The notes: generated from the letters alone by a model not told the origin. A stretch of 64,000 nt of DNA from Ramlibacter agri (GCF_012927085.1 NZ_JABBFX010000001.1:2170001-2234000); one strand, 5' to 3'; counted from the first letter of the stretch, positions 33,872 through 44,530 are shown. Made by a program: numbers and translations.

Positions 33872-34447
33872 ATGGACAAGGAATCCATCCTCCGCCCCAC
33901 GCTGGTCCTGTTCGCCGCGCTCACGCTGCTGGTGGGCGTGGCCTACCCGGTGGTCGTGACGGGCACCGCGCAGGCGGCGTTCCCGCGGCAGGCCGCAGGC
34001 AGCTTGGTCCGCGTGAACGGCCAGCTCGTGGGCTCGGACCTGATCGGGCAGGACTTCCACGACGCCAGGCACTTCTGGGGCCGGCCTTCGGCGACCGCGG
34101 ACCAGCCGTACAACGGGCTGGCTTCGGGCGGCTCGAACCTGGGGCCGCTGAATCCGGCGCTGGTGGAGGCAGTGAAGGCGCGCGTCGCGGCGCTGCGTGC
34201 CGCGGATCCGGGCAACACCGCGCCGGTGCCGGCGGACCCGGTGACCGCCTCCGGCAGCGGGCTGGACCCGCACATCAGCCCCGCGGCGGCGCGCTACCAG
34301 GTGGCCCGCGTCGCCAGGGCGCGGGGCCTGCCCGTCGACAAGGTCGCTGCGCTGGTGGAACAGAACATCGAACAGCCCTGGCTGGGTCTCATCGGCGAGC
34401 CGGTGGTGAATGTCCTGCGCCTGAACCTCGCTCTTGATAACCTGTAG
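33872..34447 (+). CDS. kdpC: KdpC, accessory subunit of the Kdp pump
   Basis: A 191-residue protein with one N-terminal membrane helix ([20 protein letters not shown]) and a periplasmic domain. Signature blocks are [14 protein letters not shown] and [20 protein letters not shown], then VLRLNLALD at the end. It is thought to help couple ATP binding and K+ transport. It lies 14 bp after kdpB with an AAGAGAG ribosome site, and kdpD starts 19 bp after it. Confidence 0.96.
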   Translation: MDKESILRPTLVLFAALTLLVGVAYPVVVTGTAQAAFPRQAAGSLVRVNGQLVGSDLIGQDFHDARHFWGRPSATADQPYNGLASGGSNLGPLNPALVEAVKARVAALRAADPGNTAPVPADPVTASGSGLDPHISPAAARYQVARVARARGLPVDKVAALVEQNIEQPWLGLIGEPVVNVLRLNLALDNL

Positions 34448-34466
34448 GGGTTCCCGACGCACCCGC

Positions 34467-37163
34467 ATGGCCGCCGCCTCCGACCACCGCCCCGACCCCG
34501 ACGAACTGCTCGCCCAGCTGCAGGCGGACGAACAGCGCGCGCGGCGCGGGCGGCTGCGCATCTACTTCGGCGCCAACGCCGGCGTCGGCAAGACCTTTGC
34601 CATGCTCGGCGCCGCGCGGCGCGAGCAGCAGGCCGGCCGCGACGTGCTGGTCGGCGTGGTGGAGACGCATGGCCGCAGCGAGACGGCGCAGCTGGCCGAG
34701 GGCTTGCCGCAGCTGCCGCTGCGCGAAGTGCGCTACCGCGACCGCCTCCTGAAGGAGTTCGACCTCGATGGCGCGCTGGAGCGCAAGCCCGCGATCCTGC
34801 TGGTGGACGAACTGGCGCACTCCAACGTCCCCGGCTCGCGCCACCCCAAGCGCTGGCAGGACGTGCAGGAGCTGCTGGACGCCGGCATCGACGTCTGGTC
34901 GACGCTGAACGTCCAGCACCTGGAAAGCCTCAACGACACGGTGGGCGCCATCACCGGCATCCGCGTGCACGAGACGGTGCCCGACACCGTGCTCGATGGC
35001 GCCGACGAAGTGGTGCTGGTGGACGTGCCGCCCGACGAACTGATGGCGCGCCTCAAAGCCGGCAAGGTCTACATCCCGCAGCAGGCCGAGCGTGCCGCGC
35101 AGAACTTCTTCCGCAAGGGCAACCTGATCGCGCTGCGCGAGATCGCGCTGCGTCGCACGGCCGAACACGTCGAGGACGACGTGCGCAGCTACCGGGTGGA
35201 GCAGGCCATCGCGCCGGTGTGGAACACCGAAGGCGCGATCCTCGCCTGCGTCGGCCCGCGCGCGGGCGACGAACAGGCGGTGCGCGCCGCGGCGCGCCTG
35301 GCCGGCCAGATGAACGTGCGCTGGTACGCGGCCTACGTCGAGACACCCAGGCTGCGCCGGCTGCCGGCCGGCGAGCGGGATCGCATCCTGGCCGTGCTCA
35401 AGCTGGCCGAGGAACTGGGCGCCGAAACCGCGGTGCTGGCGGCCCATGCCGTCGCGCCGGAACTGGTGGCGCATGCGCAGCAGCTCAATTGCGCGACCCT
35501 GGTGGTGGGCCGCCCCGGCCCGCGCCACGGTGGCTGGGGCATGGCGCCGCCCAGCATGACGCGCCGGCTGGCGCGGCTGGCGCCGGCGATGGACGTGGTG
35601 GAGATCGGCCTGCGCGAGAGCGTGCGCCGCCTGGCCCGGGTGACGCCGGCGGCGCCGGAGGAGGGCGACTCCGAGAACGGCTGGCAGGCGCGTTGGCTGC
35701 CCTATGCCTGGGCCGCGGCCGCCAGCGTGGCGATCACGCTGGTCACCACGCCGCTGCACGACGTGCTGGATCTGGCCAACATCGTCATGCTGTTCCTGCT
35801 CACGACGGTGGCCGTGGCCATGCGCTTCGGCCGCGGGCCGGCGGCGCTGGCCGCGGTGTTGAACGTGGCGGCCTTCGATTTCTTCTTCGTGCCGCCGCGC
35901 CTGTCGATGGCGGTGAGCGACGTGCAGTACCTGGTGACCTTCTGCGTGATGCTGGTGGTGGGGCTGCTGGTCGGCCAGCTGACGGCGGGCCTGCGCTTCC
36001 AGGCGCGCATCGCCGACAGCCGCGAGCGGCGCGCGCAATCGCTGTTCGAGCTGACGCGCGACCTGTCCGCCGCCTTGCTCTCGACGCAGGTGGCGGCGCT
36101 GGGCCAGGACGCGGTGCGCGGCCACTTCGGCGGCGACGCGGTGGTGCTGGTGACGGATGCGCGCGACGAACTGGTGCAGCCCGCGCACGCGCCGCCGGGC
36201 TTCGACGGCAGCGTTGCCGACTGGGCCTTCCGCAATTGGCAGCCGGCGGGCCTGGCCACCAGCACGCTGGCCGCGCAGGCCTGGCACTACGTGCCGCTGC
36301 AGGCGCCGATGCGCGTGCGTGGCGTACTGGCGCTGAAGCCGGCGCAGCCGCGCTGGCTGCTGATCCCGGAGCAGCGCCGCCAGCTCGAGACCCTGGCGCG
36401 CCAGGTGGCGATCGCGTTGGAGCGCGTGCACTACGTCGAGATCGCGCAGCAGGCGCTGGTGGAAATGGAATCGGAGCGCCTGCGCAATGCGCTGCTGGCG
36501 GCGATCTCGCACGACGTGCGCACGCCGCTGACGGCGCTGATCGGGCTGGCGGAGTCGCTGCGGAATTCGCTTCGGAATTCACTGCAGGGCGAGACGGCGG
36601 AGGCCATCGCGCAGCAGGCGCGCTCGCTGGGCCACCTGGTGAACAACCTGCTGGACATGGCGCGGCTGCAGAGCGGCAAGGTGAACCTGCGGCTCGAATG
36701 GCAGTCGGTGGAGGAAGTGGTGGGCACGGCCTTGCGCAGCGCGCAACCGCACCTGCAGGGGCGCACGGTGCACGTGTCGCTGCCCGCGGACCTGCCGCTG
36801 GTGGAGTTCGACGCCGTGCTGATCGAGCGGGTGCTGGTGAACCTGCTGGAGAACGCCGCCAAGTACGGGGTGCCGCCGATCGAGATCCGCGCCTGGGCCG
36901 AGCCCGACGCACTGCGCGTGGCGGTGCGTGACCACGGGCCGGGCCTGCCGGCCGCGGTGCAGGGCCGCGAGCAGGTGCTGTTCGAGAAGTTCACGCGCGG
37001 CCAGGCCGAGTCCGCCACGCCCGGCGTGGGCCTGGGCCTGGCGATCTGCAAGGCCGTCATCGACGCCCACCGCGGCACCATGCAGGCTGCCAATGCGGCT
37101 GGCGGCGGGGCAGAATTCAGCTTCCGCCTGCCGCGCCGGCCCCCGCCCGCGGCGCCGGCCTGA
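34467..37163 (+). CDS. kdpD: KdpD, sensor histidine kinase for potassium/turgor
   Basis: An 898-residue sensor. The cytoplasmic KdpD domain with a Walker-like loop YFGANAGVGKTFAML near residue 30 is followed by a universal-stress-like domain (about 245-370), four membrane helices (DUF4118, about 400-495), a GAF-like region, and a HisKA/HATPase kinase with the phospho-accepting His in AISHDVRTPLTALIG (about residue 680). It phosphorylates KdpE when K+ is low. The ATG at 34467 is used; a TTG in the end of kdpC (34434) would add 11 residues, but the family begins here. kdpE follows by 7 bp. Confidence 0.96.
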   Translation: MAAASDHRPDPDELLAQLQADEQRARRGRLRIYFGANAGVGKTFAMLGAARREQQAGRDVLVGVVETHGRSETAQLAEGLPQLPLREVRYRDRLLKEFDLDGALERKPAILLVDELAHSNVPGSRHPKRWQDVQELLDAGIDVWSTLNVQHLESLNDTVGAITGIRVHETVPDTVLDGADEVVLVDVPPDELMARLKAGKVYIPQQAERAAQNFFRKGNLIALREIALRRTAEHVEDDVRSYRVEQAIAPVWNTEGAILACVGPRAGDEQAVRAAARLAGQMNVRWYAAYVETPRLRRLPAGERDRILAVLKLAEELGAETAVLAAHAVAPELVAHAQQLNCATLVVGRPGPRHGGWGMAPPSMTRRLARLAPAMDVVEIGLRESVRRLARVTPAAPEEGDSENGWQARWLPYAWAAAASVAITLVTTPLHDVLDLANIVMLFLLTTVAVAMRFGRGPAALAAVLNVAAFDFFFVPPRLSMAVSDVQYLVTFCVMLVVGLLVGQLTAGLRFQARIADSRERRAQSLFELTRDLSAALLSTQVAALGQDAVRGHFGGDAVVLVTDARDELVQPAHAPPGFDGSVADWAFRNWQPAGLATSTLAAQAWHYVPLQAPMRVRGVLALKPAQPRWLLIPEQRRQLETLARQVAIALERVHYVEIAQQALVEMESERLRNALLAAISHDVRTPLTALIGLAESLRNSLRNSLQGETAEAIAQQARSLGHLVNNLLDMARLQSGKVNLRLEWQSVEEVVGTALRSAQPHLQGRTVHVSLPADLPLVEFDAVLIERVLVNLLENAAKYGVPPIEIRAWAEPDALRVAVRDHGPGLPAAVQGREQVLFEKFTRGQAESATPGVGLGLAICKAVIDAHRGTMQAANAAGGGAEFSFRLPRRPPPAAPA

Positions 37164-37170
37164 GAACGCC

Positions 37171-37860
37171 ATGCCCAGCCCTGTTGCCCTGATCGTCGAA
37201 GACGAACCCCAGATCCGCCGCTTCGTCCGCACCGCGCTGGAGGGCGAGGGCTGGCAGGTGCACGAAGCGGAGACCTTGCAGCGCGGCCTGGTCGAAGCCG
37301 GCACCCGCAAGCCGGACCTCGTGGTCCTGGACCTGGGCCTGCCCGATGGCGACGGCGTGGACCTGATCCGCGACGTGCGCGGCTGGTCGGCGGTGCCGAT
37401 CATCGTGCTGTCCGCGCGCGCCGATGAAAGCGACAAGGTGGAGGCGCTCGATGCCGGCGCCGACGACTACCTGACCAAGCCATTCGGCGTGGGCGAGCTG
37501 CTGGCGCGCGTGCGCGCCAACCTGCGGCGCCCGCGCGCGGTGAACGGCGAGGCGGCCGACCCGGTGTTCCGCTTCGGCGGCGTGGAGGTGGACGCGCGCT
37601 CGCGCATCGTGCGGCGCGACGGCGCGGACGTGCACCTGACGCCGATCGAATACCGGCTGCTGTCGGTGCTGGTGGCCAACGCCGGCCGCGTGCTGACGCA
37701 CCGGCAGCTGCTGCGCGAAGTGTGGGGTCCTTCACACGCAGAACAGAGCCACTACCTGCGCATCTACATGGGCCACCTGCGGCAGAAGCTGGAGGCCGAC
37801 CCCGCGCAGCCGAAGCACCTGCTGACGGAGACGGCGGTGGGATATCGGTTGGTGACCTGA
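37171..37860 (+). CDS. kdpE: KdpE, OmpR-family response regulator
   Basis: A 229-residue regulator. A receiver domain (about 1-115) has the acidic pair EDE at residues 10-12, the phospho-Asp in VVLDLGLPDGDG and Lys in YLTKPFG. The winged-helix domain (about 130-229) has VHLTPIEYRLLSVLVANAGR and a final TETAVGYRLV. It activates kdpFABC transcription. It ends the kdp operon; the second copy of the inverted-repeat element begins 24 bp after its stop. Confidence 0.96.
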   Translation: MPSPVALIVEDEPQIRRFVRTALEGEGWQVHEAETLQRGLVEAGTRKPDLVVLDLGLPDGDGVDLIRDVRGWSAVPIIVLSARADESDKVEALDAGADDYLTKPFGVGELLARVRANLRRPRAVNGEAADPVFRFGGVEVDARSRIVRRDGADVHLTPIEYRLLSVLVANAGRVLTHRQLLREVWGPSHAEQSHYLRIYMGHLRQKLEADPAQPKHLLTETAVGYRLVT

Positions 37861-37884
37861 ACTTCTGGACATCCGAACTTCAGG

Positions 37885-37990
37885 ACTTCCGGACGCAAAA
37901 GTCGCAAAAGTACGCAAAGGACGCAAAATAATCCAATGGAATTCCTTTTGCGATTTTTGCGTAACCTTTGCGTCTTTTGCGTCCGGAAGT
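37885..37990. repeat. GCAAAA-type intergenic inverted repeat, copy 2
   Basis: The outer 17-bp arms (ACTTCCGGACGCAAAAG at 37885-37901 and the complement at 37974-37990) are identical to those of copy 1 at 23468-23572, and the inner GCAAAGGACGCAAAA words match closely; the centre differs. As in copy 1, the element sits between two convergent genes (kdpE and the CheW protein), only 4 bp before the latter's stop. The shared arms and different centres suggest that selection or a replication mechanism preserves the ends. Confidence 0.88.
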
Positions 37991-37994
37991 TTTC

Positions 37995-40541
37995 TCAAGC
38001 CGCCAGCAGCAACGGCTCCTCGTCGTCAAGGCGCAGGATCTCCGGCACCGGTTCGGTCCCGCGCAGCACGTGGAACAGGCAGGCGGTGTCCAGCAGTTGC
38101 ACCAGGCAGGCGCCGCCGTTGGCGCGGATGATGCCGCGCACCAGCCGGTGCTGCGCCGCGAAGGGCGTGGGCGAGAGCTGGCCTTCGCCATAGGACGAGA
38201 CGGCGTGCAGTTCGTCGGCCAGCAGGCCGATGGCCTGCCCCTCATGTTCGACGACCACCACCTGGCTATTGGCCGCCAGCACCGAAGGGCGGCCGCAGAC
38301 GAGGCTGCCCAGGTCGAACACCCACACGCTTTGCTCCTGCCCGCCGCGATCCAGGCGCAGGATGCCCAGCGCGCGCTCCGGGCAGCCGATGCGCATGCGG
38401 GTGAGCGCGCTGGCCGGCCGGGCCTCGCGTACCTGCGCGATGTCCAGCGCCACCAGGGCGCCCCCGCAGAAGAAGGTGGCGAACTCGTGGGCGTTGTTGC
38501 GGCGGTCCGCCGCGCCCTGCAGCGTCACGCCGGCCGCCTGCGCGCGCTGGCGGGCGAGCACCGGGCCGAAGCGCTCGCACACCACGGCGACGATGTCGTC
38601 GCGGTAGCCGTCGCTGACCTTGAACTCGCGATAGCCGCTGGACGCCGTGCAACCCATGATCGCGTAGGCGCCGTCGTGCGCCACCAGCCGCGAAGCGCTG
38701 AGGCCGTTGTCCAGCGCCAGCAGCTCCGGCGCGATCTCCAGCCGGCTGCCCGGTGGCCGCGCGGGGTCGGTGCTGGCGACGATGCGGCCGGCGCGGTCGA
38801 CGAAGAAGGCGCTGGTCTCGGGCTTGCCGGCCAGGCCGTCGCGCAGCATCGCCGTGAACTCGCGCGCGGCATCGAACACGAGCGCGATGCCGCCCACGAC
38901 GCGCATGCCATCCTCGCTGCGGATGGCCGCGTGGTAGACGTAAGTGGGCTGGCCGTCGTACAGCGGCGTGGGCTCGAAGGGCGAGACCACGTAGCCCTGT
39001 TCGTCGCGCAGCGCCGCCACGCGCTCCAGCATTTCAGGCGCGATGCGCGCGGCCGCCAGGTCCAGCGGCGCTACGTCCGCCCGCTGCGACTGTGCCACGA
39101 TCGTGCCTTCCGCGTCATGCACCAGGATGCGCGTGTAGACGGTGTAGAGGTCGTTGATGTACTGCAAGGTCTGCGTGACCGCAGGAAGGCTGTCCGCATC
39201 GCGGCCCAGTGCCTGCCGCAGCAGCGGCGTCAGCGCCCACCAGCGGCAGTCGTCGGCGCGCTCGTAGAGGTTGCGATCCAGCAGGTCCACCAGCAGGTGC
39301 GAGACGAATTCCGAGTCGCGCAGGCTGGACCCCAGCACGGTGGCGTAGAGGTCGCGGATGGAGCTGGCGAACAGCTCGTTGCTGCGGCTGCCGGTCTCGC
39401 TGATCTGCTCCAGCACCGCCTGCAGGCGCGCGCTGCCGTCACGGCGGCCGGCCGTCATCACCTGGCCGTTCCAGACGACGCGGCGGATGGTCTCGGCGGC
39501 GCTCAGGATCTCGTGCAGCGGCGGCGAGAAGCTCTGCGCGTGCGCCAGCAGGCCTTCGCGCAGCGCGGCATCCAGCGTGTCCGGGCCGTCCTGCACGTCG
39601 TTCTGGAAAGCCACGTCCAGCGGCACCATCACCTGGCCCTGCCAGCCGGCCGGCCCCGCATAGCCCTGGTAACCCTGGGCCGCGACGGTGCTGCAGAAGT
39701 ATTGGCGGCCGCGGAACATGAAGACGGCGTCGCTGCCTTGCCGGTTGACGGGCACGGTAGCCCCGACGGGGATCCAGTCCTCGTCGGCCGAGGCGATGCA
39801 GCGGTTGGCGTCATCGAGCAGCAGCATGTTGTAGCGCGCGGCCGGGTCGCGGTGCGAGCGGAAGATGCCCGCCATCTCCTCCTCGAAGCGGAAGCACAGG
39901 CACAGCACGCCCACGGGCTGGCCGGTGGCCGGGTGCAGCATGCGGCGTGCATAGAGCAGCGCATGGCGCCGGCCGGGGCGCAGGTCGCTGGCGCGGAAGG
40001 CCTGCACGAAGCCGTCACGCTGCAGCGCCTGGGCGACGATGGGGTCGCTGCTGGCCTGCACCGGGCTGGCGTCGTCGATCTGCGCCAGCACGGCGCCGTC
40101 CGGCGCGAGCAGCAGGATTTCTTCGTACACCGTGTACTTGCTGCGGTAGGCGCGCAGGCGCTCGCGCACCTCGGCGCGCGTGCCGCCGCTGCCCGCGACG
40201 AAGGCGCACAGCTGCGGATCGGTGGCGAGGAAGCCGACGTCCGCGGTGCGCTCGTACAGGTTGCGCACCAGGATGTCGATGACGTACTGCGCCTTGGTGC
40301 CCAGTTCGCGCAGCACCTTGGCGGCCTTCTCGCGCACCAGGCTGGCCACCAGCTCGCCTTCGAGGCGGTCGAAGTGCCGCCGCGTGCTGGCCATGGTGGG
40401 CAGGATGGCCGCCGCTTCCTCGGCACACACCATCTTGGTGGACGACTCGATCATGCGCCACATCAGGCTCAGTTCGCGCAGGGCACGGTCGCATTGGCCG
40501 ACGTCGTGCATGAAGGGGAGGAGGGTGGCGGGCGAGGGCAT
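37995..40541 (-). CDS. Double-cache CheW-domain protein without membrane segments
   Basis: An 848-residue protein. Two similar halves (about 60-390 and 390-690) each carry a cache/PAS-like sensor pattern: a KYTVYEEILLLAPDGAVLAQ strand pair in the first, NDLYTVYTRILVHDAEGTIV in the second, and RAGRIVASTDP late in the second. Each half begins with matching helices (IDILVRNLYERTADVGFLA and LVDLLDRNLYERADDCRWWA), which shows internal duplication. A CheW-like domain forms the end (about 690-848). No membrane helix, HAMP or methyl-accepting signalling domain is visible, so it would be a cytoplasmic ligand sensor that docks to a chemotaxis kinase array. It is the first gene of a possible unit with 40599-41048. 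Confidence 0.85.
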   Translation of the reverse strand: MPSPATLLPFMHDVGQCDRALRELSLMWRMIESSTKMVCAEEAAAILPTMASTRRHFDRLEGELVASLVREKAAKVLRELGTKAQYVIDILVRNLYERTADVGFLATDPQLCAFVAGSGGTRAEVRERLRAYRSKYTVYEEILLLAPDGAVLAQIDDASPVQASSDPIVAQALQRDGFVQAFRASDLRPGRRHALLYARRMLHPATGQPVGVLCLCFRFEEEMAGIFRSHRDPAARYNMLLLDDANRCIASADEDWIPVGATVPVNRQGSDAVFMFRGRQYFCSTVAAQGYQGYAGPAGWQGQVMVPLDVAFQNDVQDGPDTLDAALREGLLAHAQSFSPPLHEILSAAETIRRVVWNGQVMTAGRRDGSARLQAVLEQISETGSRSNELFASSIRDLYATVLGSSLRDSEFVSHLLVDLLDRNLYERADDCRWWALTPLLRQALGRDADSLPAVTQTLQYINDLYTVYTRILVHDAEGTIVAQSQRADVAPLDLAAARIAPEMLERVAALRDEQGYVVSPFEPTPLYDGQPTYVYHAAIRSEDGMRVVGGIALVFDAAREFTAMLRDGLAGKPETSAFFVDRAGRIVASTDPARPPGSRLEIAPELLALDNGLSASRLVAHDGAYAIMGCTASSGYREFKVSDGYRDDIVAVVCERFGPVLARQRAQAAGVTLQGAADRRNNAHEFATFFCGGALVALDIAQVREARPASALTRMRIGCPERALGILRLDRGGQEQSVWVFDLGSLVCGRPSVLAANSQVVVVEHEGQAIGLLADELHAVSSYGEGQLSPTPFAAQHRLVRGIIRANGGACLVQLLDTACLFHVLRGTEPVPEILRLDDEEPLLLAA

Positions 40542-40598
40542 GGACAGCTGTTGTTCGGGGCAGGAGCAACCAACTCCTGCAACAACCGTGCCCGCGCC

Positions 40599-41048
40599 TC
40601 AGGGTTCGGTGCCGGCGGGCACGCGCTCGTAGCGCACCTCCACCTTGTGCACGTGGTCGACGCCGGTGAACTCGTTGGGCGAATCGAAGGTGACCTGGAA
40701 GGTCGCGAACGGCACGTTCAGCCGCGAGGGCGGCTTGCCGTTCACGAGCGTGTAGTGGCGCTTGAGGTTGGTGCCGTCGTAATGCCAGGTGCCTTCATGC
40801 GCGAATCGGGCGACGCCACCGGAAGGCTGCACCACGCGCACGGCTTCGTGGAAGGCGCCACTGGGTTCGAGGTCGAGCACGCGCCGGATGGTGGTGCCCT
40901 GGTCGCTGTACTCGCGCAGCCAGGTGCCCTGCAGCAGTTCGCCGTCGTCTTCGCCGGCGTCCGGCGTGCTGCGCAGCGCGCCCTGGAAAGCCGAGGCCAG
41001 CACCACGAGGGCGGCGAGGATGGCGATGACGCTCCAGGAGGTGCGCAT
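40599..41048 (-). CDS. Small membrane-anchored protein of unknown function
   Basis: A 149-residue protein. The N-terminal 25 residues are a signal or anchor (WSVIAILAALVVLASAFQG); the rest forms a beta-rich domain that begins LLQGTWLREYSDQGTTIRR and contains FAHEGTWHYDGTNLKRHY, a pattern like lipocalin-type or "lumazine-like" lipid-binding domains. I do not recognise the family. It is exported or anchored in the periplasm. It is 15 bp after the phosphoesterase gene on the same strand, and a 7-bp stem (40560-40580) lies just past its stop. Confidence 0.72.
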   Translation of the reverse strand: MRTSWSVIAILAALVVLASAFQGALRSTPDAGEDDGELLQGTWLREYSDQGTTIRRVLDLEPSGAFHEAVRVVQPSGGVARFAHEGTWHYDGTNLKRHYTLVNGKPPSRLNVPFATFQVTFDSPNEFTGVDHVHKVEVRYERVPAGTEP

Positions 41049-41063
41049 GCGCCCATGGTAAGC

Positions 41064-41840
41064 CTATGGCACCGCGGCGACTTCCTCTTCGCTTTCGACG
41101 TCCGCGCGGGGCACGTCGTACAGGCGGAAGGGCGGCAGGTCGGGGCGCGTGCGCAGCAACAGCGGCCGCGCCACGTTGAACACCGGCAGGCCGTTGACCG
41201 TCTTGCCCTCCAGCGAGCCGCGGTGCGCGTGGCCGTGGAAGATGGCATCGACCGGATAGCGCAGCAGGGGCTCTTCCAGCCGGCTGCTGCCCAGGAAGGG
41301 GAAGATGTCTTCGGGTTCGCCGCGCACGGTGGAGCAGACCGGCGAGTAGTGCAGCAGCGCGATGCGCCGGTGCGTGCGCAGCTTGGCCAGCGCCGATTCG
41401 AACTTCATGGCCTCGTTCAGTGCTTCCTGCACGAACATCTTGATCGCCGGCTCGCCCCAGGCGCCCAGCGAACCGCGGCCGAAGCCGCCGGCGAAGCCCT
41501 TGGCGCCGGCGATGCCCACGCCTTCGATCTCGCAGGCTTCGCCATCGAGCACGCGCACGCCGATGCCCATGAGCGTCTCGCGCACGACCTCGGGCGTGCC
41601 GCTTTCGTAGTCGTGGTTGCCCAGCACGGCGACGATGGGCACGGCGACGGCCGCGAGTTCGTCGGCGAGGATGCGCGCTTCCTCCGCCGTGCCGTAGTCG
41701 GTGAGGTCGCCGCACAGCAGCAGCGCGTCCGCTGCTTCGGAGGCCTGGGTGAAGAAGGCGCGCAGGTGGCCGACGTGGTCCTTGGTGACGTGGAGGTCGC
41801 CGACGGCGGCGAAGCGCACGCTGGTGGCGGACTTGCCCAT
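41064..41840 (-). CDS. Calcineurin-like metallophosphoesterase
   Basis: A 258-residue protein with the complete metal-binding set of the calcineurin superfamily: GDLHV near residue 15, GDLTDYG near 45, GNHDYESG near 75, LLHYSPV near 165 and FHGHAHRG near 205. Such enzymes use two metal ions to hydrolyse phosphodiesters or phosphomonoesters; the substrate cannot be assigned. The ATG at 41840 fits the family start; an upstream in-frame stretch is Arg-rich and non-homologous. It is divergent from the nucleotidyltransferase-like gene at 42047, over about 205 bp in which I see no other signal. Confidence 0.9.
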   Translation of the reverse strand: MGKSATSVRFAAVGDLHVTKDHVGHLRAFFTQASEAADALLLCGDLTDYGTAEEARILADELAAVAVPIVAVLGNHDYESGTPEVVRETLMGIGVRVLDGEACEIEGVGIAGAKGFAGGFGRGSLGAWGEPAIKMFVQEALNEAMKFESALAKLRTHRRIALLHYSPVCSTVRGEPEDIFPFLGSSRLEEPLLRYPVDAIFHGHAHRGSLEGKTVNGLPVFNVARPLLLRTRPDLPPFRLYDVPRADVESEEEVAAVP

Positions 41841-42046
41841 GGGTTCTTTGGCTCGCTCGTTGTTGTGTGAAGCCCCATGCTGCCGCCTGGCGCGGCCGCA
41901 GGCCATCGTCCATCCGCACGGAGGGCTGTAGGCGCGCGCCGACGCAGGCGAAGGCTTGGGCGCCCAGCCGTGCCGCCTGCACTGCTGACGCCAGGCCGGC
42001 CTGCCCGGTGACGCGGCAACCGTGACGGATTCATTACTGTGGCCGC

Positions 42047-42886
42047 ATGCCTGCTGCAAAAATCGCGCCCTCGCTCGAGGACGAAGTCGCACCCAAGACC
42101 GCGGGTTTCTACCGCGCGGCCCTGCAGGCGCTGGGGGATGCGGACATTCCTTTCCTCGTGGGCGGCGCCTTCGCCCACGCCTGCTTCACCGGCATCCGCC
42201 GGGCGACCAAGGACCTGGACATCTTCATCAAGCGCGAGGACTACGACCGCATCGCGGAGCTGGCCGAGCGCCACGGCTGGGGTACCAGCATGACCTTCCC
42301 GCACTGGCTGGGCAAGGTCTACGACCGCGAGGACGAGGACTTCATCGACCTCATCTTCAATTCCGGCAACGGCCTGACGCCGGTGGACGAGGGCTGGTTC
42401 CAGCACAACGCCGAAGCCGAGATCCTGGGCGTGCCGGTGAAGATCGCCAACATCGAGGACGGGCTGGTCTCCAAGGCCTTCATCATGGAGCGCGAGCGCT
42501 ACGACGGCGGCGACGTCGCCCACCTGATCCAGGCCAACGCCGAGCGGCTGGACTGGCAGGGCATGCTGAAGCGCTTCGGCCCGCACTGGCGGGTGCTGCT
42601 GGCGCACCTGACGCTGTTCGGCTTCATCTACCCCGGCGAGCGCCACCGCATCCCCGAGTGGGTGATGCGCGAGCTGGTCGGCCGCCTGGCCGCCGAGACG
42701 CGGCAGCCGCCGGCGGCGGACCCGCATGTCTGCGCCGGCACCTTGCTGTCGCGCGAACAGTACCTGTACGACGTGGAGCAGCTGGGTTACGTCGATGGCC
42801 GCCTGACGCCGGTGAGCACAATGACGGCGGAGGATGTCGACCGGTGGACGCAGGCGATTCCGGCAAGGCAGGCGGTGACGCCGTAG
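42047..42886 (+). CDS. Nucleotidyltransferase-like protein (279 residues)
   Basis: A soluble protein. Residues about 30-65 contain FLVGGAFAHACFTGIRRATK followed by DLDIFIK, which is the GG...DLD core of the polymerase-beta nucleotidyltransferase superfamily, with the third acidic residue probably in FIDLIFNSG near 100. This kind of protein is seen among stand-alone minimal nucleotidyltransferases and some toxin-antitoxin or defence enzymes. No antitoxin-like partner gene is adjacent. The C-terminal half is helical. It stands alone between the phosphoesterase (divergent) and norR (convergent). Confidence 0.8.
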   Translation: MPAAKIAPSLEDEVAPKTAGFYRAALQALGDADIPFLVGGAFAHACFTGIRRATKDLDIFIKREDYDRIAELAERHGWGTSMTFPHWLGKVYDREDEDFIDLIFNSGNGLTPVDEGWFQHNAEAEILGVPVKIANIEDGLVSKAFIMERERYDGGDVAHLIQANAERLDWQGMLKRFGPHWRVLLAHLTLFGFIYPGERHRIPEWVMRELVGRLAAETRQPPAADPHVCAGTLLSREQYLYDVEQLGYVDGRLTPVSTMTAEDVDRWTQAIPARQAVTP

Positions 42887-42916
42887 GCGTGGCGCACCCG
42901 GCATCGACATCCGTCA

Positions 42917-44422
<1,506 letters not shown>

Positions 44423-44424
44423 TT

Positions 44425-44442
44425 CGACCACGGACGTGGTCG
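44425..44442. promoter_or_regulatory. Perfect 18-bp palindrome at the norR start
   Basis: CGACCACG, centre GA, CGTGGTCG is a perfect palindrome two bases upstream of the norR ATG. The half-site CGTGGTC occurs again in the adjacent site at 44459-44477, so the same protein may bind both. Its place over the norR start suggests self-repression. Confidence 0.6.
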
Positions 44443-44458
44443 CGGGCACAACGGTCAT

Positions 44459-44477
44459 CGTGGTCGATTGGACCACG
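44459..44477 (+). promoter_or_regulatory. NorR enhancer-like site (GGT-N7-ACC)
   Basis: CGTGGTC, centre GATTG, GACCACG is a perfect inverted repeat that contains GGTCGATTGGACC at 44462-44474, an exact GGT-N7-ACC, the core reported for Ralstonia NorR. A near match (GGT-N7-ACA) lies at 44438-44450, 24 bp upstream. The site is about 40 bp upstream of the sigma-54 promoter of hmp, a typical enhancer arrangement. Confidence 0.7.
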
Positions 44478-44514
44478 CCGGGGATTTTCCTTGCTGCGAC
44501 AAGGACTTGCGATC

Positions 44515-44530
44515 TGGCACGGTTCTTGGA
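44515..44530 (+). promoter_or_regulatory. Sigma-54 promoter of hmp
   Basis: TGGCACGGTTCTTGGA matches the -24/-12 pattern TGGCAC-N5-TTGCA with exact 12-bp GG-to-GG spacing and one deviation at -12. Transcription would start near 44541, right at the hmp ATG, so the message would be leaderless or nearly so. Confidence 0.72.

Noticed and set aside
40560..40580. GCAGGAG/CTCCTGC stem as a terminator
   Set aside because: The stem is perfect but has a 7-base loop and no T-run in either direction, so I do not list it as a terminator.
37968..41870. A 1300-residue plus-strand frame
   Set aside because: It is antisense to the CheW protein, a small protein and a phosphoesterase with full motifs.
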